NCBI GenBank assembly: GCA_003169845.1
Contig: PNAG01000028.1
Location: 145,490 to 209,489, forward strand
Length of the DNA: 64,000 nucleotides
Origin: Candidatus Dormiibacterota bacterium
Lineage (GTDB): Bacteria > Chloroflexota > Dormibacteria > Dormibacterales > Dormibacteraceae
Direction: 5' to 3'
Below, one piece after another: positions 30,773 to 39,011 of the stretch. The translations under genes were made by a program, and so were the position numbers. Within the stretch, counting starts at the first letter, position 1. Each line of letters starts with the position of its first letter. Below the pieces are notes generated by a model, which did no database searches, was not told where the DNA came from, and saw only the letters and a program-made list of their open reading frames with translations.

Positions 30773-31259
30773 GGCGACATTCTTCCTGCTCTGCGCCGCC
30801 GCGTGCGATCCGGTGACCGGGACCGGTTCCGGCACACCTCCCGACCCCAAGACCTTCATCAAGGTCGATTCCGCAACGCACATCGTGGTCGTCACGTTGA
30901 TCGCCGGCCATCCGGCTACAGACAATCAGTTCAACTACGACGGGTACAGCAGCGGCGCGCTGGTGCTGACAGTCCCGGTCGGGTGGCAGGTGACGATCCA
31001 GTGCCTGAACCACGGAACGGTGCCCAACTCGTGCGCGATCGTCACCGACGGTAAGGCCACCGAGCCGGTGCAGGCCGATTGGTCGACACCGAACCCTCAG
31101 CGCGGCCTGGATCCAGGCCAGTCGTCTGGCTTCGAGTTCAATCCGACCGCGGCGGGCAGCTACCGCATCGCATCGCTGGTCGGCGGCAACGAGGCGAGCG
31201 GAATGTGGGCGGACCTCGAAATCACCGCGAGCGGCGTGACGACTTTGACCGCACCCTGA
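30771..31259 (+). CDS. sulfocyanin/cupredoxin-like lipoprotein lacking expected copper ligands
   Basis: 162 residues from ATG 30771 with a very short signal and lipobox (FFLLCAAAC). A TTG 15 bases upstream would lengthen the signal peptide. The mature protein has a cupredoxin-like beta sandwich: FNYDGYSSGALVLTVPVGWQVTIQCLNHG, PNSCAIV, GFEFNPTAAGSYRIASLVGGNEASGMWADLEI. In sulfocyanin-like proteins these positions read PHS and CxxPGHxxxGM. Here both expected His positions are Asn and the Cys is Ser, leaving only Met, so a type I copper site looks lost. Function unknown. Confidence 0.6.
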   Translation: MATFFLLCAAACDPVTGTGSGTPPDPKTFIKVDSATHIVVVTLIAGHPATDNQFNYDGYSSGALVLTVPVGWQVTIQCLNHGTVPNSCAIVTDGKATEPVQADWSTPNPQRGLDPGQSSGFEFNPTAAGSYRIASLVGGNEASGMWADLEITASGVTTLTAP

Positions 31260-31297
31260 GACGCTAACGCACGTCCCACTTCGGCGGGAGCTCTCCT

Positions 31298-31313
31298 TCC
31301 CCCGTTAGGGGGA
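31298..31313. repeat. C-rich palindromic repeat, copy 5 (degenerate)
   Basis: Short arms tccccc / ggggga around gtta in the gap between the cupredoxin-like gene and the otsB 3' end. Probably an eroded copy of the palindrome family. Confidence 0.45.
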
Positions 31314-31344
31314 CGGTGGCGCGAAGCGCCGGATGGGGGGCGGC

Positions 31345-32115
31345 CTATTTGTACGACTCTGCCCATTCGACGATCTCGTTGAGGAGGGCGGCCGCCTCCT
31401 CCGGGCCCGAGACCACGACGTCGCAAATGTCGAACAGGTGCGGTGGCGCTTCAGAGGAGTTCACCCCGACGCACATGTGCGGGATGTCCAGCGCGGCGAC
31501 GTACTCGAACATCGAGCGGTCGTTTTCGTCGTCTCCGAAGCACACGACCCCGCCTGGTTCTTGGCCGGGCAGCAGCGCCGCCAGCGCGCTGCCTTTCCCA
31601 GCCCTGGGTGCGTGAACCTCGATGACCTTGCGTCCCAGGTAGCCGGCCAGCGGCCGCCCTTCGAGCAAAGGCTGCAGGAGCGCCAGCATCTCCCCACCGC
31701 TCATGTTCGTGTTGCGAAAGTGGACCGCGCTGCTCGCAGGCTTGACCTCGAGCCACGCGGCGGTTATGCCCTCGAGCAGCACCGCGACATCCGAGTTGAA
31801 TTGCTCGAGCGCGTCCCGGTGGGCATGGCGCGGGGCGGCCAGCCCGCTGTCGCCGATCAGCCTGACTCCGGAGATGGGCACCAGCGCCTCGAGCTGAGAG
31901 TTGGTACGGCTGCTCAGGACGATGATGTCGGCGAGCAGCCGTACAAGCCGGCTCAGTGCCTGCAGGGCGTCGGGTCGCGCCACGGTCTCCGCCGGGTCAG
32001 GGACGATCTCGGCCAGCGTGCCATCGAAGTCGGTGACCAGGACGAGCTCGCTCGGAGGAACTTTCGACGCGGGCGAATTCCTCCAGGCGCCGAGGAGCTC
32101 GTCGGTTTGGAGCAT
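31345..32115 (-). CDS. otsB: trehalose-6-phosphate phosphatase
   Basis: 256-residue HAD-superfamily phosphatase that converts trehalose 6-phosphate to trehalose. Motif I VTDFDGTLAEIV (nucleophile Asp), motif II VLSSRTNSQLEAL, and VEVHAPRAGKGSAL with Lys, then motif III/IV CFGDDENDRSMFE, match OtsB. Convergent with otsA and separated from it by a membrane protein and a lipoprotein-like gene, so the pair is near but not in one operon. Four bases downstream of the aidB-like gene, probably co-transcribed with it. Confidence 0.9.
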   Translation of the reverse strand: MLQTDELLGAWRNSPASKVPPSELVLVTDFDGTLAEIVPDPAETVARPDALQALSRLVRLLADIIVLSSRTNSQLEALVPISGVRLIGDSGLAAPRHAHRDALEQFNSDVAVLLEGITAAWLEVKPASSAVHFRNTNMSGGEMLALLQPLLEGRPLAGYLGRKVIEVHAPRAGKGSALAALLPGQEPGGVVCFGDDENDRSMFEYVAALDIPHMCVGVNSSEAPPHLFDICDVVVSGPEEAAALLNEIVEWAESYK

Positions 32116-32118
32116 CCC

Positions 32119-33738
32119 TTAATTAGTAGCAGGGCGATGGCGCTCGACGATCGAAACGAACCTGGTGCTGTGCGGGAGCGTGCCGAACGAGTGGCCCCAA
32201 TTGCCGCCGAGCCGCGACGCGCAGAAGGCGTCCGCCACGTCCGGATCGCCGTGGCGCACCAGGAGCGAGCCCTGCAGGGCCATGGCCATGCGCTCGACCA
32301 GCCGGCGGGCTCCCGATTCGGCAAGGCCCGCGGCGGTGAGCTCCAGCTTCAGGTCGGCGACAGCGCGGTCGAGGCGCCGGTCTGAACCGTTTGCCCGCTC
32401 CACCTCGGCGAGGAAGGCCGTGACCGATTCCGGCTCTCGACTCATCGCGCGCAGCACGTCCAGGGCGTTGACGTTTCCAGAACCCTCCCACATCGAGTTG
32501 AGCGGCGCTTCGCGGTAGAGGCGCGGCAGGATCGACTCCTCCACATATCCGTTGCCGCCGTGGCATTCGAGCGCTTCCGCCACGACCGCGACCGCGCGCT
32601 TGCAAGTCCAGTACTTGGCGATCGCCAAACCCAGGCGGCGGAATTGTGCCTCGACCGGATCGGCCGCCCGGTCGAAGGCCCCCGCGAGACGCATCATCAA
32701 GATCGTGGTGGCCTCGGATTCCACCGCGATGTCCGCGAGCACGTTGACCATGAGCGGCTGCTCGCTTAGGAGCTTTCCGAACGCGCGTCGATGCGCGGCG
32801 TGATGTGTGGCCTGGGCCACCGCCTGCCTCATCAGCGAGGCCGAGCCGATGACGCAATCGAGCCGGGTGTGATTGACCATCTCGATGATCGTGCGGACTC
32901 CTCTTCCCTCCTCCCCGACTCTCACGGCCCATGCGTCGCGAAGGTCGATCTCGGCGGAGGCATTCGACCGGTTGCCGAGCTTGTCCTTGAGACGGTCGAT
33001 ATGGAAGGCGTTGCGTGTGCCATCCGGAAGCACGCGCGGCAGCAGGAAGCACGTCAGCCCGCCAGGCGCTTGCGCGAGCACGAGAAACGCGTCGCACATC
33101 GGCGCTGAGCAGAACCACTTCTGACCTGTGAGCAGGTGGGCGCCGTCAGCGCCTGCCGGCACGGCGCGCGTGGTGTTGCTGCGCACGTCAGAGCCGCCCT
33201 GCCGTTCGGTCATCGCCATCCCGAACAAGGCGCCTCGTTTGGTCGATGCCGGGCGAAGGCCCGGGTCGTAATCGAGCGTTGTCATCAAAGGTTCCCACGC
33301 GGCGGCGAGGTTCTCCTGCTGCCGGAGAGCGGGCACCGCCGCGTACGTCATCGACACCGGGCATCCGTGGCCGCCTTCCACCTGCGACCAGATGTAGAAG
33401 GCCGCGGCGCGGGCGGCGTGCGCGCCGGGACGCGGCTCGCGCCATGGCAGGGCATGAAGTCCGTGGCCGACCGCCACCTCCATCAGCCTGTGCCAGGCGG
33501 GATGGAACTCCACCTCGTCGATCCGGTTGCCGAACCGATCGTGGGTGCGCAGCTGAGGGGGGTGGGCGTTGGCCTGAAAGCCCCAGTCGATCGCCTCCTG
33601 CGTGCCGGCGAGGCGCCCGAGGTCGTGCACCTGGTCCTGGGCCCACGCAGCGCCTTCGCGCTCGAGCGCCTCGCGCAGCGGCGCGTCGGCGGCAAAGAGG
33701 TTGTAGTCGACCAGGGCCGGCGGCTGGTTCGAGCTCAT
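32119..33738 (-). CDS. acyl-CoA dehydrogenase family protein, AidB type
   Basis: 539 residues, the length of AidB (541 in E. coli). N-terminal domain PALVDYNLFAADAPLREAL, HDRFGNRIDEVEFHPAWHRLM, HAARAAAFYIWSQVEGGHGCPVSMTYAA, then the flavin-binding region MAMTERQGGSDVRSNTT and LTGQKWFCSAPMCDAF, and EMVNHTRLDCVIGSASLM. These segments follow AidB/isovaleryl-CoA-dehydrogenase-like proteins of the alkylation response, which bind FAD and DNA. It heads a unit with otsB (four-base spacing). Confidence 0.85.
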   Translation of the reverse strand: MSSNQPPALVDYNLFAADAPLREALEREGAAWAQDQVHDLGRLAGTQEAIDWGFQANAHPPQLRTHDRFGNRIDEVEFHPAWHRLMEVAVGHGLHALPWREPRPGAHAARAAAFYIWSQVEGGHGCPVSMTYAAVPALRQQENLAAAWEPLMTTLDYDPGLRPASTKRGALFGMAMTERQGGSDVRSNTTRAVPAGADGAHLLTGQKWFCSAPMCDAFLVLAQAPGGLTCFLLPRVLPDGTRNAFHIDRLKDKLGNRSNASAEIDLRDAWAVRVGEEGRGVRTIIEMVNHTRLDCVIGSASLMRQAVAQATHHAAHRRAFGKLLSEQPLMVNVLADIAVESEATTILMMRLAGAFDRAADPVEAQFRRLGLAIAKYWTCKRAVAVVAEALECHGGNGYVEESILPRLYREAPLNSMWEGSGNVNALDVLRAMSREPESVTAFLAEVERANGSDRRLDRAVADLKLELTAAGLAESGARRLVERMAMALQGSLLVRHGDPDVADAFCASRLGGNWGHSFGTLPHSTRFVSIVERHRPATN

Positions 33739-33748
33739 CGACTACAGG

Positions 33749-34072
33749 CTAGCTCTGGCGGACGGCGGAGCCGACCCCATCGCTTTGCGCGATCTCGCGC
33801 AGCGCGGCCATGTGACGTTCGAATGTTCGCCGGCCTTCGTTCGTCAGCGACAGCCACGTCCTGCCCCGCTTGCCGACGAATCCCTTGTCGACTTTGACGT
33901 AGCCGGCCTGTTCCAGCGTGCTCACCTGCTTTGACAGCATCGAGTCGGTCACCTCGACGTGGTCCCGGACAAAGCTGAACTCGACTTTGCTGGCGGCCGA
34001 CAGCAGAGCGGTGATGGAAAAGCGAACCGGATGACCGAGCAGGTCGTCCAGCGCGTGGCGGGGATGGCTCAA
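33749..34072 (-). CDS. winged-helix transcriptional regulator (MarR/HTH_27 type)
   Basis: 107 residues: DDLLGHPVRFSITALLSAASKVEFSFVRDHVEVTDSMLSKQVSTLEQAGYVKVDKGFVGKRGRTWLSLTNEGRRTFE, the classic recognition-helix and wing pattern of the single-domain winged helix family. The start is a TTG that overlaps the stop of the membrane protein gene upstream by four bases (TTGA). The pair lies behind a 19-base palindrome (34541-34559), a plausible self-regulatory operator. Confidence 0.85.
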   Translation of the reverse strand: MSHPRHALDDLLGHPVRFSITALLSAASKVEFSFVRDHVEVTDSMLSKQVSTLEQAGYVKVDKGFVGKRGRTWLSLTNEGRRTFERHMAALREIAQSDGVGSAVRQS

Positions 34073-34521
34073 CGCCGCCAGATCAGCCAGGCCGCGACGA
34101 GTAGCGGGATGATGGCCACCACGACGTCGATACCGAAGTGATAGCTAGGTTGGGTTGACGCCCACCATCGCGTGGCGATGCTCACCCCGACGACGATCCC
34201 GTTCCAAAGGCCGAATGCCCCGACGCCGCCGAAGTACAGGAGAATCCCGGTGCGGCTGTAGGCTCGAATTCTCAAGCAGACGAAAACAAGTCCCACCAAG
34301 CCAACGACCATGACGGCGAGGATCGCGGGCCCCACAACCGGCCCGGCCCGACGCGGGTCTGGCAGCGTACTCATGAGAGCCCCGACGGCCAGGTAAATGG
34401 CGGCGATGCCGAGAACAATCCAACCGAGCTGATGGTCCGCGCGGTGCACGCGCACGGCCTGGCTGTTTGCCTCGGCCAGCGCGGCCTGGGCTTCGAGCGG
34501 CGTTGGGGCTGAATCGCTCAC
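34069..34521 (-). CDS. four-helix membrane protein paired with winged-helix regulator
   Basis: 150 residues from GTG 34521 (MSDSAPTPLEAQ). An upstream in-frame TTG (34557) lies inside a palindrome and is unlikely. A polar N-terminus (AQAALAEANSQAVRVHRADHQ) is followed by four hydrophobic segments. Family not recognised, but such two-gene units of a small winged-helix regulator and a multi-helix membrane protein recur in Gram-positive-type genomes. Coupled to the regulator by a TTGA overlap. Confidence 0.6.
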   Translation of the reverse strand: MSDSAPTPLEAQAALAEANSQAVRVHRADHQLGWIVLGIAAIYLAVGALMSTLPDPRRAGPVVGPAILAVMVVGLVGLVFVCLRIRAYSRTGILLYFGGVGAFGLWNGIVVGVSIATRWWASTQPSYHFGIDVVVAIIPLLVAAWLIWRR

Positions 34522-34540
34522 AACCTGCAGGCTAGCACTC

Positions 34541-34559
34541 ACTTGCCAATTTGGCAAGT
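34541..34559 (-). promoter_or_regulatory. 19-base palindrome, candidate operator
   Basis: acttgccaa-t-ttggcaagt, perfect 9-base arms with one central base, 20 bases upstream of the membrane protein/regulator gene pair and AT-richer than its surroundings. It also sits 19 bases past the stop of the LLM gene, but lacks a T-run, so an operator is more likely than a terminator. Confidence 0.55.
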
Positions 34560-34577
34560 CCTTTCCGATTCAGTAAC

Positions 34578-35621
34578 TCAGCCGACTTCTTTCGCCAGGT
34601 CGGCCACGATGCGGAGCTGCTCTTTGCGTTCGGCGGTGTCGAAGGCCATCGGGGAGACGATGAGCGTGTCGACTCCCGCGTCGGCGAACGCCCGGATCCG
34701 TTCCTTGGCGCGCTGGGGGGAGCCGGCGATGCTGACGGCGTCGATCAGGTCGTTCGGCAAAGCGAGCATCGCCTCGCTCTTTCGCCCGGAGAGGTACAGC
34801 TCCTGGACCTCATGCGCCTCGCGCTCGAACCCATACGACGAGACCAGGCGGTTGTAGAAGTTCTGCTCACGCGATCCCATGCCACCGACGTACAGAGCGA
34901 GCATCGGTCGAATCGCGTTGCGAGCGACCTCGGGATCGTCGCCGATCATCACGTTGACGCTCGGGCAAATCCTGAAGGCGTCGAGGGACCGTCCGGCCAC
35001 CGCCGCTCCCTCCTCCAGCGGCACCCGAAGAGCGGCCGTGTGCTCGGGCGAGAAAAAGACCGGCAGCCAGCCGTCCGCGATCTCCCCCGCCAGGGCGACG
35101 TTCTTCGGTCCTAGCACCGCAAGGAAGATCGGGATGCGTTCCTGCGCAGGCCGGATCGTAAGCTTGAGCACCTTGCCCGGACCGTCCGGCAGCGGCAGCT
35201 CCAGGGTCTCGCCGTGAAACTCCACCTTCTGGTGCGCGAGCGCCATGCGCACCACGGCGACGTACTCGCGCGTGCGCTGGAGCTGCTTCGCGAACCGGAC
35301 GCCGTGCCATCCCTCCGAAACCTGCGGTCCTGATGTCCCGAGGCCAAGAATGAACCGGCCGCCCGAGAGCTGGTCGATCGTCGCCGCGGTCATGGCGGTC
35401 ATGGCGGCGCTGCGCGCGGGGATCTGGAAGATGCCCGCGCCGAGCTTGATCTTGCTCGTGCCGGCCGCCAGCCAGGCCAGCACCGTCGCGGCGTCCGACC
35501 CGTACGCCTCGGCCGCCCAGATCGAGTCGTAGCCGAGCTCCTCGGCGGTGCGCGCAAGGTCGAGCTGGTCGGCGGCGGTCAGGCCGAAACCCCAGTAACC
35601 GACGCTGACCCCGAGCTTCAC
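34578..35621 (-). CDS. LLM class F420-dependent oxidoreductase
   Basis: 347 residues from GTG 35621 (KLGVSVGYWGFGLTAADQLDLARTAEELGYDSIWAAEAYG). Luciferase-like TIM barrel with GTSKIKLGAGIFQIPARSAAMTAM, LSGGRFILGLGTSGPQVSEGWHG, and GPKNVALAGEIADGWLP, characteristic of coenzyme-F420 rather than FMN luciferase-like enzymes. No F420 synthesis genes in the window, and substrate unknown. Single gene; divergent from the SHOCT protein at 35675. Confidence 0.85.
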   Translation of the reverse strand: MKLGVSVGYWGFGLTAADQLDLARTAEELGYDSIWAAEAYGSDAATVLAWLAAGTSKIKLGAGIFQIPARSAAMTAMTAATIDQLSGGRFILGLGTSGPQVSEGWHGVRFAKQLQRTREYVAVVRMALAHQKVEFHGETLELPLPDGPGKVLKLTIRPAQERIPIFLAVLGPKNVALAGEIADGWLPVFFSPEHTAALRVPLEEGAAVAGRSLDAFRICPSVNVMIGDDPEVARNAIRPMLALYVGGMGSREQNFYNRLVSSYGFEREAHEVQELYLSGRKSEAMLALPNDLIDAVSIAGSPQRAKERIRAFADAGVDTLIVSPMAFDTAERKEQLRIVADLAKEVG

Positions 35622-35674
35622 GGAACGAGTGTATTGTCGTCTGGGGTCGAGCCTCGACCTTGGAGGGATTTGAC

Positions 35675-35956
35675 ATGTCAATGCAGGGTCCCGGATTCAT
35701 CGGATTTGACCTCTTTTTGGTGCTGGGCTTTTTTGCGGTCGTCGCGGTGGTGATCGCGGTGATCGTCCTGGCGGTTCACGCATCGACCCGGACCGCTTAC
35801 CCGACCGGCACTCCGCCGATGCAGATGGGCGCGGCGCCGCCGCCGGCTCGCGAAACTCCGCTGGAGATCCTCGCCCGGCGGTTCGCCTCAGGCGAGATCA
35901 CGGCCGAGGAGTACCAGCGCGCGAGGGACCTTCTGGAGGGTGGCGGAAAGGCCTAG
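35675..35956 (+). CDS. SHOCT-domain membrane protein
   Basis: 93 residues from ATG 35675 with ribosome binding site ggaggg. One transmembrane helix (GFDLFLVLGFFAVVAVVIAVIVLAVH), a Pro-rich linker and a C-terminal SHOCT motif (ETPLEILARRFASGEITAEEYQRARDLLEG). SHOCT motifs occur at protein ends and are thought to mediate oligomerisation. Function unknown. Divergent from the LLM gene. Confidence 0.75.
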   Translation: MSMQGPGFIGFDLFLVLGFFAVVAVVIAVIVLAVHASTRTAYPTGTPPMQMGAAPPPARETPLEILARRFASGEITAEEYQRARDLLEGGGKA

Positions 35957-36004
35957 TCGACGTTTCCTAAGACAAGGTCCCGCCGGCAGGGCGGCCCCGC
36001 GGTT

Positions 36005-37378
36005 CTACCGGCCGCTCACCAGCAGTGTGATCAGGAAGACGTTCAGCGAGACGATCACGGCGACCACCCCGGCCGAGATCAGCGTCGTCGGCCGGTGGTT
36101 GACCAACGAGCCCATGAGCCCGCGATCGCGGCAGAAGATGACCAGAGGGATGAGCGCGAATGGAATCCCGAACGACAGCACCACCTGGCTGAGCACCAGG
36201 GCGCGAGTGGGATCGAACCCGACTCCGATGACCAGAAGCGCCGGCACCATCGTGATCGCCCGGCGCAGAAATAGCGGGATCTGGCGATGAATGAATCCCT
36301 GCATCACGACCTGGCCCGCGAGCGTGCCGACCGATGAGGAGGACAGTCCGGAGGCCAGCAGGCCGAGCCCGAAAAATATGTCCGCGCCGTTTCCAACCTG
36401 AACGCCAAGACCGCGAAAGGCCTGGTCAAGAGTCTCAATCGGGCCGATGCCCCGTCCGTGGAAGACCGCCGCCGCGATGGTGAGCATCGCGATGTTGATC
36501 AGGCCGGCGAGGCCCATCGCGATGATCACGTCCCATTTCTCGAAACTGAAGATCTTCAGCTGCTCAGCGTCGGTGGCGCCCACCACTCGCCTCTGGGTCA
36601 GGGCCGAGTGCAGGTAGATGACGTGTGGCATCACAGTCGCGCCCAGGATGCCGGCCCCAAGCAGCACGCTTTCCGTGCCGTCGAACCTGGGCGTGATGAG
36701 TCCGGTCACCACCCCCGAAACCGATGGCCTGGCAAGAATGACCTCGAAAGCGAACGCGACCACGATCACCCCGACGAGGCCGGTGATGACCGCTTCGAAG
36801 CCGCGGAAGCCGCGCGATTGGATGACGAGGATGCCGAAAGCGGCGAACGCGGTGATGATGCCGGCGGCAAAGAGCGGCACCCCCGGGAACAGGAGATGGA
36901 TTCCGATGGCGGCGCCGATGAACTCGGCCAGGTCCGTCGCCATCGCGATGACCTCGGCCTGGATCCACAGTCCGACCACCGCCGGAAACGGAAACTTCAA
37001 CCTGCAGACCTCGGCCAGGTTGAGCCCGGTCGCGATGCCGAGCTTCGCGCTCATCGATTGGACGAGCATCGCCATGAGATTGGCGGCGAGGACGACCCAG
37101 AGAAGCATGTAGCCGTACTTGGCGCCGCCCGCGACGTTGGTGGCGAAGTTGCCCGGATCGACATACGCGACCGCGGCAACAAAGGCAGGGCCCAGGAAGG
37201 GTAGCAGCGCCCTCAGGCCTCGCGTCTGGCCGTTGAGAGCCTTCTCCGCGGCCCGAAGGACGCGCTCCTCGCCCGGGAGCGCGACCGCTACGGGGTCGGG
37301 GTTCGCCTTGATTGGTGGCGCCGCGACGGGCGCCGGTGTGACAGGGTTGGGGGTCGGGGTCTCGACGGCTCCGGTCAA
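36005..37378 (-). CDS. mntH: Nramp family Mn2+/divalent metal transporter
   Basis: 457 residues from TTG 37378, which overlaps the mntR stop by four bases (TTGA). Proline-rich N-terminus, then eleven predicted membrane helices with the Nramp signatures: TM1 VAYVDPGNFATNVAGG and TM6 VMPHVIYLHSALTQRR. These carry the metal-coordinating Asp, Asn and Met. Imports Mn2+ (possibly Fe2+) with H+. Gene order mntR-mntH with overlap shows translational coupling, so metal-loaded MntR probably represses both. No mntABC-type importer is near. Confidence 0.95.
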   Translation of the reverse strand: MTGAVETPTPNPVTPAPVAAPPIKANPDPVAVALPGEERVLRAAEKALNGQTRGLRALLPFLGPAFVAAVAYVDPGNFATNVAGGAKYGYMLLWVVLAANLMAMLVQSMSAKLGIATGLNLAEVCRLKFPFPAVVGLWIQAEVIAMATDLAEFIGAAIGIHLLFPGVPLFAAGIITAFAAFGILVIQSRGFRGFEAVITGLVGVIVVAFAFEVILARPSVSGVVTGLITPRFDGTESVLLGAGILGATVMPHVIYLHSALTQRRVVGATDAEQLKIFSFEKWDVIIAMGLAGLINIAMLTIAAAVFHGRGIGPIETLDQAFRGLGVQVGNGADIFFGLGLLASGLSSSSVGTLAGQVVMQGFIHRQIPLFLRRAITMVPALLVIGVGFDPTRALVLSQVVLSFGIPFALIPLVIFCRDRGLMGSLVNHRPTTLISAGVVAVIVSLNVFLITLLVSGR

Positions 37379-38058
37379 CGAACCTCCTCGACGAAAACAC
37401 CCCGCGCCAGGCCGAGCGGCACGCGAGCCCGCCGGCCCTTGATGCGAACCGCGATCGGGCCTTCGAACTTGCTTTCCGCAACGACCTCGATCCTGGTGCC
37501 CGGCAGCAAGCCGCGGCGCTCGAGCTCGCGAAGGCGTCCCGCGTCGTCGTCGGACACCCCCTGCACGACCACCGTCTCGCCCGCGCGGCACTGGCTCAGC
37601 GGGCGATCGCTGAGCGGCCGCACCTTGCCGGCCAGCGTCGGGATGGCGTGGCCATGGGGATCGAGCTCGGGGCGGCCCAAGAGCTCGAATATCCGCTGCT
37701 CCATGCGTTCCGAGATGACGTGCTCCAGGCGTTCGGCCTCGTCGTGCACCTCGTCCCACGTGTATCCGAGCACCTGGACGAGGAACATCTCGAGCAGCCG
37801 GTGATGCCGCACGAGCTCGAGCGCGACCTTGCGGCCCTCGCGGGTCAGCTGCTGGCCGCGATAGCGGTCGTGCTCGACGAGGCCCTGGGCACTCAGGCGC
37901 GTGACCATCTCGCTGACGCTGGGCGACGAGATGCCGAGCCGCTGGGCGAGCTCGCGAGTCGGCACGGGCCGCTGGTCGCCGTGCAGCTGGTAGAGGGCTT
38001 TGAGGTAATCCTGCTGCGAGCGGGTGAAGGCGCCGCGGCGCTCGAGTTGCTCGACCAC
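37375..38058 (-). CDS. mntR: DtxR/MntR-family metal-dependent repressor with FeoA-like domain
   Basis: 227 residues: winged helix (RSQQDYLKALYQLHG, ELAQRLGISSPSVSEMVTRLSAQGLVEHDRYRGQQLT), dimerisation domain with metal-site residues (HHRLLEMFLVQVLGYTWDEVHDEAERLEHVISERME), and a C-terminal SH3/FeoA-like domain (LPGTRIEVVAE, PIAVRIKGRRARVPLGLARGVFV). Directly upstream of mntH and overlapping it. The upstream region 38063-38126 holds sequences like the DtxR box. Likely represses mntRH when Mn2+ or Fe2+ is abundant. Confidence 0.93.
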   Translation of the reverse strand: MVEQLERRGAFTRSQQDYLKALYQLHGDQRPVPTRELAQRLGISSPSVSEMVTRLSAQGLVEHDRYRGQQLTREGRKVALELVRHHRLLEMFLVQVLGYTWDEVHDEAERLEHVISERMEQRIFELLGRPELDPHGHAIPTLAGKVRPLSDRPLSQCRAGETVVVQGVSDDDAGRLRELERRGLLPGTRIEVVAESKFEGPIAVRIKGRRARVPLGLARGVFVEEVR

Positions 38059-38062
38059 CGCG

Positions 38063-38126
38063 CCTAGGTGAGCCTAATCCCGTTTGCGGGCTTGCCTATC
38101 ATCAAAGATAGGATAGCCTAATTTTA
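38063..38126 (-). promoter_or_regulatory. DtxR/MntR-type operator candidates upstream of mntR
   Basis: Two blocks resemble the iron-box consensus (TTAGGTTAGSCTAACCTAA): cctaggtgagcctaatcc at 38063-38080 and taggatagcctaatttta at 38109-38126. Between them lies an inverted repeat cctatc-atcaaa-gatagg. Their position directly upstream of the mntR start suggests autoregulation by MntR. Confidence 0.55.
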
Positions 38127-38193
38127 AGGCGGAGTTGCTGCCTTGCGTAGATTGCCTAGGGAAGCGTCCCCCATCCCCCGACTGCGGCGGGGA

Positions 38194-38215
38194 CTTCCCC
38201 CCTGGCGGGGGGAAG
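38194..38215. repeat. C-rich palindromic repeat, copy 6
   Basis: Arms cttcccccc / ggggggaag (9 bases) around tggc, in the intergenic region upstream of mntR and downstream of the 38234 gene. A second, less perfect C-rich block lies just before it (38169-38192). Confidence 0.65.
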
Positions 38216-38233
38216 GAAGTTAGGAGGCCAGCG

Positions 38234-38980
38234 CTAGGTGCAGGCGCCTGTTGCAGCCGACGCGGGGTTGTAGGTGACGCTGACGTCGGGCGTGATCGTG
38301 ACCGGCCCGGCCGCCGTGATGACCGCCAGGTAGGCCGCACAGCCCTCGGCAAGAGTGAAGTCATAGTTCACGCTGGTCACGTTGAGGGCGCCGTAGACGG
38401 AACCCGAGCGGTGCATGCAGTAATTCGTTACACCGCGCCCGTTGTAGACGCAAAGAAGCGCGTCGCGGAACTGCGTGGTGGACAGGATGCTGACCGACAT
38501 CGGACCGCTCGACGTCAGCTTCAGGTGATAGGTGAACGTGTCCGGGACCGTCGACGATAGGTATTCGGTGTTGTTGTGCAGCTGCACCGGCACGTTCCAT
38601 ACGCCAAGGGTCGGGTGCTTCAGCTCGGCGCTGAGGCTGTCCACCTGGCCCTGCGATGCGGTCAGCTGGTTGTGGGTGACCGTGAGGGCGTCCTGGAGGT
38701 TCTGATTCCGACCGGTGAGTGACTCATTGGCGATCGTCATGGAGTGGATAGTGGCCTGGTTGGTCATGTCGTCGACAGCGAGAAAGCCCAGGCCGCCCGC
38801 CGTGACGAGCAGGGCGGCCGCCAGCGCAGCCGTCCAGAGACGCCGCTCGCGCGGCACGTAGACGGAAGCTCGAACCGAGCTGAACGGCGTGCTCACCGCC
38901 GGCGGTGAGTAAGGCTCGGGAGGCTGTAGGGATGTGCCCTCTTCGGTCGCTGGAGTGGTATCCATCGGGGTCGAGCTCAT
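38234..38980 (-). CDS. membrane-anchored protein with coiled coil, unknown function
   Basis: 248 residues: cytosolic Pro/Ser/Thr-rich N-terminus (about 1-45), one transmembrane helix (LWTAALAAALLVTAGGLGFLAV), a coiled-coil (ANESLTGRNQNLQDALTVTHNQLTASQGQVDSLSAEL) and an extracytoplasmic beta-rich domain with Cys residues (LLCVYNG, TNYCMHR, EGCAAYL, GACT). Family not recognised. Neighbouring lipoprotein genes suggest a surface-protein area. Confidence 0.55.
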   Translation of the reverse strand: MSSTPMDTTPATEEGTSLQPPEPYSPPAVSTPFSSVRASVYVPRERRLWTAALAAALLVTAGGLGFLAVDDMTNQATIHSMTIANESLTGRNQNLQDALTVTHNQLTASQGQVDSLSAELKHPTLGVWNVPVQLHNNTEYLSSTVPDTFTYHLKLTSSGPMSVSILSTTQFRDALLCVYNGRGVTNYCMHRSGSVYGALNVTSVNYDFTLAEGCAAYLAVITAAGPVTITPDVSVTYNPASAATGACT

Positions 38981-39011
38981 GATCTCACCGATTCGGCAGC
39001 GCCATCAAATG

